Source: Bog-756 sp963806455 (GTDB lineage Bacteria > Actinomycetota > Acidimicrobiia > Acidimicrobiales > RAAP-2). Taken from it: 64,000 nucleotides of DNA. The translations under genes and the position numbers were made by a program. The notes below the pieces were generated by a model. That model was not told the DNA's origin, searched no databases, and saw only the letters and a list, made by a program, of their open reading frames with translations. Within the stretch, counting starts at the first letter, position 1. Each line of letters starts with the position of its first letter. The stretch lies in assembly GCA_963806455.1 (NCBI GenBank), contig CAWDXZ010000003.1, forward strand, positions 62,001-126,000, written 5' to 3'. Positions 58,273-64,000 of this stretch are shown here, piece after piece.

Positions 58273-59328
58273 ATGAGCGCCGGCCCCGGGGTCCCGTTGA
58301 CCGCCGGCCCGATGGACGCCCGGATCCTCGCCGTCGACGGCGGTGCATCGAAGACCGACGTGTGGGTGGTGGGGGCGGACGGTTCGATACTGGGCACCGC
58401 CCGCGGCAGTGGTTCGAACCATCAGTTCTACGGGCTCGACGGGGCCATGGACGCCCTCGGCGCGACCATCGAGGCGGCGGTCGACGACGGCGGTCTCGGC
58501 CCGGTCACCCGGCCGGTGGCCGGAACGGGCGTCTACTGCCTGGCCGGGGTCGACCTCCCGGTGGACGAGGAGCGTCTCAGCGTGGCCATCGCCGCCCGCG
58601 GCTGGAGCACGGTCGACGTCCTCCGCAACGACACCCTGGCGGTGCTCCGGGCAGGGGCACGATCGGGATGGGGGGTCGGGATCGTGTGCGGTTCGGGGCT
58701 CAATTGCGTCGGCCAGGGGCCCGACGGGACGATCGAGCGCTTCCCGTCCCTGGCCGAGCTGTCAGGTGACTTCGCCCCCGGCGGATCGTGGCTCGGCGTG
58801 CGGGCCCTCGGGTTGGCCCTGCGATCACGGGACGGACGCGGCGCACCCACCGCGCTGACCGAACTGGTGCCCGCCCGGTTCGGCCTCCCCGACCCCGAGT
58901 CGGTGCTGAGCGCGGTCTACACCGGCCACCTCGATTACGGTCGGCTCTTCGAGTTGGCCGAGGTGTGCCTGGACGCCGCCGGCGACGGCGACCGGCCCGC
59001 ATCCGATGCCTCGCACCTGCTCGCCGACGAAGTGGTGGCCATGGCCACGGCGGTCATCCGGCGGCTCGCCGTGGCCGACCTGGAGGTCGAGGTCGTGCTG
59101 GGCGGCGGTTTGTTCGAAAACGCCTATGCCGGGTTCACCGACCGTGTGACCTCCGGGGTGTCGGCGGTCGCACCCCGCGCCATCTTCCGCCGGTTGGACG
59201 CGCCCCCGGTACTGGGGGCGGCCCTCCTGGGCCTCGACGCCACCGGTGCCCCGAGCGAATCAGGCGCCCGACTGCGTTCCGCCGCCCGTCGGCGCGGCAC
59301 CCTTGACGCCGGCGAGCCGTCCTCATAG
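58273..59328 (+). CDS. BadF/BadG-type ATPase, N-acetylglucosamine kinase-like
   Basis: A 351-aa kinase of the actin-like ASKHA fold. The phosphate 1 loop is ILAVDGGASKTDVWVVG, followed by RGSGSNHQF and IVCGSGLNCVG (phosphate 2), and VLGGGLFENAYAG (adenosine loop). The family includes N-acetylglucosamine kinase and glucosamine kinase; BadF-type dehydratase activators carry a 4Fe-4S cysteine pair that is not seen here, so a sugar kinase is the better reading. An alternative start is ATG at residue 14 (58312). It is divergent from the GH4 gene and is followed by the large secreted protein. Confidence 0.85.
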   Translation: MSAGPGVPLTAGPMDARILAVDGGASKTDVWVVGADGSILGTARGSGSNHQFYGLDGAMDALGATIEAAVDDGGLGPVTRPVAGTGVYCLAGVDLPVDEERLSVAIAARGWSTVDVLRNDTLAVLRAGARSGWGVGIVCGSGLNCVGQGPDGTIERFPSLAELSGDFAPGGSWLGVRALGLALRSRDGRGAPTALTELVPARFGLPDPESVLSAVYTGHLDYGRLFELAEVCLDAAGDGDRPASDASHLLADEVVAMATAVIRRLAVADLEVEVVLGGGLFENAYAGFTDRVTSGVSAVAPRAIFRRLDAPPVLGAALLGLDATGAPSESGARLRSAARRRGTLDAGEPSS

Positions 59329-59366
59329 CGTTTGCCCCGTCGTCGCCGGCGAGTCAAGGGGGACCG

Positions 59367-62300
59367 TTGGACTCAGGCCGAGGTGCTCGGTCGTTCCACC
59401 CGACCGGCGGACCAACGGTGCGGAAGGGTTGGGCCCTGGCCGTCCTGAGCCTGGTGGCCGCCATCGGCCTGGTGGTCCCCGGCGTGGCCGGGCCGGTCAG
59501 CGCCTCCACGGCCTCAGCCTCCTCCGCCTCAGCCTCCTCCGCCTCAGCCTCCTCCGCCTCAGCCTCCTCCGCCTCAGGGACCTCCGGGTCGGTTCCGGTC
59601 ACCACCTGGCCGGCGGCGACTCTCCCGACGGGAAAGGCCGTCGTCGACCGCCGACCGGCCTCGTGCCCCCCACTCGGCAGCGACCCCGACACCGGATCGG
59701 GGACGGCCACCGCCACCGGGCAATTCCCCTGGCCACCGGCGCCGGCCGGGACGGCGCCGGCCGACTGGGTGGCCGACCCCCGCACGCCGGCCACCGGTCT
59801 CCCCGAGCGGCCGGCCAACTGGAGCCAGGGCGGCGGTGACGTGAAGCTCACCAGTGCCCGTTCGAGCGACCCGGTGCTGGCCGACAACCCCCAGGAGCTG
59901 TGCGGGGTCGAGGGCAACAGCGCCGACACCGCCTGGCAGACGACGACCGGGCGCCCGTCCACCGTCATCGCGGTGACCGACTCCGGCATCGAGTGGTGCG
60001 ACCCCGCGCTGGTGGACAAGATCTTCCTCAACCGCGACGCCCTCCCCCCGCCCGAGGACGCCGCCGGCAGGACCAAGCCCCAGCTGGAAACGGCCGGACG
60101 TCACTTCGCCGACGCCGATCCCTATGACCTCGACGGCAGCGCCGTCGTCAACGTCGAGCAGTACGCCTCCGATCCCCGCCTGTCCAGGCCCACCTTCTGC
60201 GCCGCCCACGGAGGGGACGGCTTCGGCTACACCGGCATCTCGGCGGCCGACCTGATCAGCGCCTTCGGCACTCCGGGCGCCGCCCACGACGGCCGGCGCA
60301 CCGGGCCGGCCGGGTTCACCGACGCCATCGCCGGATGGAACTTCGTCGACGACGACAACAACCCCTACGACGCCGTCCACTACGGGCACGGGACCGGCAC
60401 CGCCGAGGATGCCGCGGGCACGGCCTCGACCCTCGACCAGGAGGTGGGTGCCTGTCCCAACTGCATGGTCCTGCCGCTGAAGGTCGGGGACTCCTTCATC
60501 ACCTCGGGCAACGCCTTCGCCGAAGCGGCACTGTTCGCCGTCGACTCGGGGGCGAGCGTGATCCAGGAGGCACTCGGGACCTATGACGTGACCGCCACCG
60601 ACACCCAGGCCATCAACTACGCCCTGGACCACGGAGTGCCGGTGGTGGCCAGCGCGGCCGACGAGGAGTCGGAGCACCACAACCTGCCGGCCGTGCTCGA
60701 GAACACCCTCGTGGTCAACAGCGTGACCCACGCCAGCACGTTCTCGCCGCCGAGCTACCTCTACCTGAACGGCTGCACCAACTTCGGGGCCAACATCTCG
60801 GTCAGCGTCGAGAGCAGTTCCTGCTCGTCGGAGGCAACCGGCAAGACGGGCGGGATCATCGGGCTGGCCGAGTCGGCCGCGGCGGTGGCGCTGGCCCACC
60901 ACATCATCAGCCCCTATCCAGGGCTGCACACGGCCTCGGGTGCGCCGGTGGCCCTCTCGGCCGACGAGATCACCCAGCTGGTCACCATGTCGGCCGACGA
61001 CATCGACTTCGCCAAGGCGGCGCCTCCCAACGGCCCGGCCAACAACACGGCGGTGTCGACGGGCCTCCCGCTGGTCACCACCCAACGTGATCCCACCCAG
61101 CCGGGCTTCGACCCGACCAGCGGGTACGGCCGCATCGACGCCGCCCGCCTGGTCCAGTGGATCGCCTCCGGCCGGATCCCTCCGCAAGCCGAAATGGACG
61201 GCTTGCCCTGGTACCAGGTGCTCTCCCCGGCGCAGACCGTGGCCGTCCGCGGGGTGGTGGGGACGACCCGGAGCGCCTCGTGGCGCTTCGAAGTGCAGGT
61301 GGCCCCGGGGGAGGCGCCCGGCCCGTCCGACTGGAGGGTGGTGTCGAGCGGCACGGGACACGGGGTCCGCACCGGGGAGCTGACCCAGATACCCCTGTCG
61401 GAGGTGGCCGCCCTGTTCCCGAAGGCGGTGAAGCTCGACGGCACGCCGGCCGGGCCCGGCGGCCAACCTGATCCGAACCGGTTCATGTTCACCATCCGCC
61501 TGGTCGTCCAGGACTCGGCCGGGATGGTCGGCATGGCCCGGCGCACGGAGTACCTCCACCAGGACCCGACCCTGGTCGGTGGGGCCCCGACCCACCTTCC
61601 GAGCTCGGTGGTGGCCCCCCCGGTCCTGGCCCCGATCGGCCCCGGTGGGACCAACGCCCTGATGGTGGCCACGGCCGACGGCACCGTCCACGCCTACCGC
61701 TCGAACGGACAGGAGCTGCCCGGCTGGCCGGTGAGGACGGGCCCCGACACCGGGTTCCACCCCGGGGAGCGGGCCTACGGGGAGGTCACGGCGGCGCCCC
61801 ACGGCGAGATCGTCGGAGGCCTGGCCGTCGGGGACCTGGCCGACGCCTCGGGTCACGATCCCGATGTCGTCGCCACCGACCTCACCGGCAGGGTCTGGGC
61901 GTGGAACGCCCACGGGGAACTCCTGCCGGGTTGGCCGGTGCGCACCGATGCCGCCTTCTCCGGTCCCGGCGTCGACGACACGGACAACGAGGTGCTGCGC
62001 GGCATCCTCGGCGCGCCGGTGCTCGGGGACCTGCAGGGCAACGGGACGCTCGACGTGGTGGCGGCCTCCATGGACCGCCATGTCTACGCCTGGCAGCCCG
62101 GCGGCGAGCCGGCACCGGGGTGGCCGGTTGAGGTGGTCGACCCGAAGGAGGTCCAGTCGGTCGACCCCGCCGACGGCCATGTGACCTTTCTGCCCGGGGC
62201 CGGGGGCGATACCGGTTCGAAACTGGTCGACACCCCGGCCATCGCCCAGCTGGTCCCCGGCGGAGCGCCCGAGGTGGTGGTGACCTCCAACGAGCAGTAC

Positions 62301-63407
62301 GCCGGGCCGCCCGATGCCTCGCTCGGGACCCTCGGAGCGCTCTTCTCGCTGGCCGGGAAGCTCGGCAGTGCGGCCAACAGCCGGGTCTACGCTCTCTGGC
62401 CCGACGGATCGCGGCATCCCGCCACGGCCGGGTCACCGGATCCGCCCGGCTACCCGAACCCCGGCGCGTTCGTGCCCGGCTGGCCGGTGGCCCTCGCCGA
62501 CCTCGACCCCAATCTCCTCCCCGACATCGGTGACGGCGCCAGCAACGGGCCGGCCGTGGCCAGTGTCCCCGGCAGCACACCGCTCATCGCGGTGCAGAGC
62601 GACGTCGGGCCGGTCTACGTGCTCCACGCCGACGGCAGTGACGCCCTCGGGACCACCGGCGGGCTGCCCAACGTCCTGGTGTCCAGCCCGCCGGGCCCGA
62701 AGTCGAACTCGACCGGCATCCTCGGCACCAGTGTCCCCGCCCTCGGCGTACCGGTCATCGCCCCGCTCGGACCGGCCTCGGCCGGAAACGGGCCTCTCGA
62801 CGTGTTGAGCGCGGCCGAGAGCGCCGGCGAGCTCTTCGACGTCTCCGAGCCGGCCGAGCAGACCCCCCACGACAGCCAGCTCGACACCTGGGACGCCACC
62901 ACCGGCTCGTTCGTCACCGGGTTCCCCCAGGTCATGGGCGGACTGCAATTCTTCGACCAGGCCCTGGTGGCCGACCTCACCGGGGCCCGCGGCCAGGCGT
63001 ACGCCGTCGAGGCGAGCTCGGACGCCGATCTGCGGGCCTTCGACGCCGACGGGCGGGAGGCGCCGGGCTTCCCCAAGCTCACCGGGGGGTGGGTGACCGG
63101 CGGGGCCGTCTTCGGCCCGCTCGGCAGTCTCGCCGACCAGGTCATGGTGGTGGGCACCCGTGAGGGCGAGCTGTTCGTGTGGCGGACCGGAGCACCGGCC
63201 TCCGGCCCCCGGGGGGCCTGGCCCCAGGTGCACCAGAACCTCTGGAACACCGGCGACTACGCACCGTCCGCCACCGGCCGCGCCCCGGTGCGCCGGCGCG
63301 GCGGCGCGGCGGCGCGACGACCGGCGACCGGCCCACCATCGACGGCGGCGAGCCGGCATGGCCCCGCGACCGGCCGCACCCGCCACGCCGGGCGGCAAAC
63401 CCGGTGA
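59367..63407 (+). CDS. Giant secreted subtilase-like protein with beta-propeller (FG-GAP) C-terminus
   Basis: A 1346-aa exported protein. A signal peptide (WALAVLSLVAAIGLVVPGVAG) is followed by a Ser/Ala repeat and then a peptidase S8 fold. Catalytic Asp205 lies in IAVTDSGIEW and His341 in YGHGTGTAEDAAG; the Ser motif is degenerate (CSSEATGKTGG, Ser488) and the oxyanion Asn position reads Asp432 (SAADEES). From about residue 760 on, FG-GAP-like propeller blades repeat, with four to five copies of a PGWPV strand (ELPGWPV, LLPGWPV, PAPGWPV, FVPGWPV). TTG 59367 follows AAGGGGGA; GTG 59418 before the signal is the alternative. It ends in a basic tail overlapping the GH13 start (GTGA). Confidence 0.8.
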   Translation: MDSGRGARSFHPTGGPTVRKGWALAVLSLVAAIGLVVPGVAGPVSASTASASSASASSASASSASASSASGTSGSVPVTTWPAATLPTGKAVVDRRPASCPPLGSDPDTGSGTATATGQFPWPPAPAGTAPADWVADPRTPATGLPERPANWSQGGGDVKLTSARSSDPVLADNPQELCGVEGNSADTAWQTTTGRPSTVIAVTDSGIEWCDPALVDKIFLNRDALPPPEDAAGRTKPQLETAGRHFADADPYDLDGSAVVNVEQYASDPRLSRPTFCAAHGGDGFGYTGISAADLISAFGTPGAAHDGRRTGPAGFTDAIAGWNFVDDDNNPYDAVHYGHGTGTAEDAAGTASTLDQEVGACPNCMVLPLKVGDSFITSGNAFAEAALFAVDSGASVIQEALGTYDVTATDTQAINYALDHGVPVVASAADEESEHHNLPAVLENTLVVNSVTHASTFSPPSYLYLNGCTNFGANISVSVESSSCSSEATGKTGGIIGLAESAAAVALAHHIISPYPGLHTASGAPVALSADEITQLVTMSADDIDFAKAAPPNGPANNTAVSTGLPLVTTQRDPTQPGFDPTSGYGRIDAARLVQWIASGRIPPQAEMDGLPWYQVLSPAQTVAVRGVVGTTRSASWRFEVQVAPGEAPGPSDWRVVSSGTGHGVRTGELTQIPLSEVAALFPKAVKLDGTPAGPGGQPDPNRFMFTIRLVVQDSAGMVGMARRTEYLHQDPTLVGGAPTHLPSSVVAPPVLAPIGPGGTNALMVATADGTVHAYRSNGQELPGWPVRTGPDTGFHPGERAYGEVTAAPHGEIVGGLAVGDLADASGHDPDVVATDLTGRVWAWNAHGELLPGWPVRTDAAFSGPGVDDTDNEVLRGILGAPVLGDLQGNGTLDVVAASMDRHVYAWQPGGEPAPGWPVEVVDPKEVQSVDPADGHVTFLPGAGGDTGSKLVDTPAIAQLVPGGAPEVVVTSNEQYAGPPDASLGTLGALFSLAGKLGSAANSRVYALWPDGSRHPATAGSPDPPGYPNPGAFVPGWPVALADLDPNLLPDIGDGASNGPAVASVPGSTPLIAVQSDVGPVYVLHADGSDALGTTGGLPNVLVSSPPGPKSNSTGILGTSVPALGVPVIAPLGPASAGNGPLDVLSAAESAGELFDVSEPAEQTPHDSQLDTWDATTGSFVTGFPQVMGGLQFFDQALVADLTGARGQAYAVEASSDADLRAFDADGREAPGFPKLTGGWVTGGAVFGPLGSLADQVMVVGTREGELFVWRTGAPASGPRGAWPQVHQNLWNTGDYAPSATGRAPVRRRGGAAARRPATGPPSTAASRHGPATGRTRHAGRQTR
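59511..59577 (+). repeat. 15-bp coding tandem repeat, four copies
   Basis: GCCTCAGCCTCCTCC is repeated four times exactly (59511-59570), with a partial fifth unit. It encodes the Ser/Ala-rich linker directly after the signal peptide of the large secreted protein. Copy number may vary between strains. Confidence 0.9.
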
Positions 63408-64000
63408 CGGATCCGGCACCGGGGACGGCGGTCCCATGGTGGGAGGCGGGGGTACTCTACGAGATCTACCCGCGCTCGTTCGCCGACTCCGACGGTGACG
63501 GCATCGGCGACCTGCAGGGCATCATCGACCATCTCGACCATCTCGAATGGCTCGGCATCGACGGGCTCTGGCTCTCCCCCGTCTCACCCTCCCCCAACGC
63601 TGACTGGGGCTACGACGTGGCCGACTACTGCGGGGTCGACCCCGACTACGGGACGCTCGGGACGCTCGACGCCCTGGTGGCCGAGGCGGGGCAGCGCGGC
63701 ATCCGCGTCCTCCTCGACCTGGTGCCCAACCACACCAGCGAGCAGCATCCGTGGTTCGTCGACGCCCGGTCGTCCCGAACATCGGCCCACCGCGACTGGT
63801 ACGTGTGGGCCGACCCGGCGCCGGACGGGTCGGCCCCCAACAATTGGGCCGCCCAGTTCGGCGGCCCGGCGTGGACCCTGGACGGGGCCACCGGCCAGTA
63901 CTACCTGCACAACTTCACCCGCGAGCAACCCGATCTCAACTGGTGGAACCCGGCGGTCGCGGGTGCCTTCGAGGAGATCATGAGGTACTGGTGGGACCGC
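63404..64000 (+). CDS. Glycoside hydrolase family 13 alpha-glucosidase/amylase (C-terminus off window)
   Basis: The first 199 residues of a GH13 enzyme. It opens PWWEAGVLYEIYPRSFADSDGDGIGDLQGI, the classical start of oligo-1,6-glucosidase and alpha-glucosidase types. Region I is LLDLVPNHTSEQHPWF with the conserved Asp and His. The active-site Asp/Glu/Asp triad would lie beyond the window. GTG 63404 overlaps the TGA of the preceding gene by 4 bp. There is no signal peptide, so it should be cytosolic and act on imported oligosaccharides. Together with GH4 and the kinase it makes this a carbohydrate-use region. Confidence 0.9.
   Translation, partial: MTDPAPGTAVPWWEAGVLYEIYPRSFADSDGDGIGDLQGIIDHLDHLEWLGIDGLWLSPVSPSPNADWGYDVADYCGVDPDYGTLGTLDALVAEAGQRGIRVLLDLVPNHTSEQHPWFVDARSSRTSAHRDWYVWADPAPDGSAPNNWAAQFGGPAWTLDGATGQYYLHNFTREQPDLNWWNPAVAGAFEEIMRYWWDR

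Noticed and set aside
59574..62417. 947-aa open frame on the minus strand
   Set aside because: It is antisense to the large secreted protein, has shadow-type composition (runs of Gly, Arg and Val), and matches no domain. The plus-strand frame has signal peptide, catalytic motifs and propeller repeats.
1..64000. tRNA, rRNA or prophage genes
   Set aside because: I saw no cloverleaf-like segment, rRNA signature, integrase or phage structural gene; a covariance-model search would be needed to exclude a tRNA completely.

Overview
The window is 64 kb of GC-rich DNA with mostly short gaps between genes, frequent GTG starts, and many short-chain dehydrogenases, acyl-CoA ligases, LLM-class flavin oxidoreductases, P450s and secreted repeat proteins. 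This gene mix, including a relic of a 'YWLVASDGG' repeat protein, suggests an actinobacterium, most likely an uncultured soil or freshwater member of the Acidimicrobiia. That assignment is inference; no rRNA or marker gene is present. No rRNA, tRNA, CRISPR array, phage or insertion sequence was recognised.

Region 1 (1-8.2 kb) is housekeeping and transport: a truncated MFS exporter divergent from a LysR regulator, an aquaporin Z, a PPK2 polyphosphate kinase that runs directly into a decapitated and frameshifted Na+/H+ antiporter, a membrane-anchored diacylglycerol-kinase-like protein, and a solute-binding lipoprotein.

Region 2 (8.3-31 kb) is a dense catabolic island: an acyl-CoA ligase, two TetR regulators, five SDRs (one frameshifted), a fused alpha/beta E1 2-oxoacid dehydrogenase, an acyl-CoA dehydrogenase, a metal-dependent amidohydrolase, a cyclase-family hydrolase, a Baeyer-Villiger monooxygenase, a Rieske oxygenase, two paralogous P450s, a class II aldolase, an ABM-fold monooxygenase, a dihydrodipicolinate-reductase-like dehydrogenase, an amidase and a decayed D-threonine-aldolase-like gene. 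Three of its divergent promoters share a TGTACCGACC-type operator, so part of the island looks like one regulon for oxidative attack, ring cleavage and beta-oxidation of a cyclic, terpenoid or steroid-like compound. The substrate cannot be read from the sequence.

Region 3 (31-43.7 kb) holds an unusual pyruvate kinase with an N-terminal extension, an operon for a secreted protein of repeated Cys-Lys modules plus a lipoprotein, a 144-aa secreted protein followed by a tandem repeat and a perfect hairpin, an LLM oxidoreductase, a secreted phosphoesterase, a PAS-GGDEF diguanylate cyclase, an SGNH esterase and a HAD/ParB-like pair.

Region 4 (43.8-64 kb) contains two decayed genes, DegV, hemerythrin, LapA-like and DUF2332 proteins, a paralogue of the 144-aa secreted protein, another acyl-CoA ligase, a secreted CocE-type hydrolase, a SnoaL-like protein, an SDR, and a sugar locus (GH4, BadF-type kinase, GH13) into which a 1346-aa subtilase-like/beta-propeller secreted protein is inserted.

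Several genes are broken by single-base indels, some next to short homopolymers. They may be true pseudogenes or assembly errors, and this should be settled from raw reads before any loss of function is claimed.
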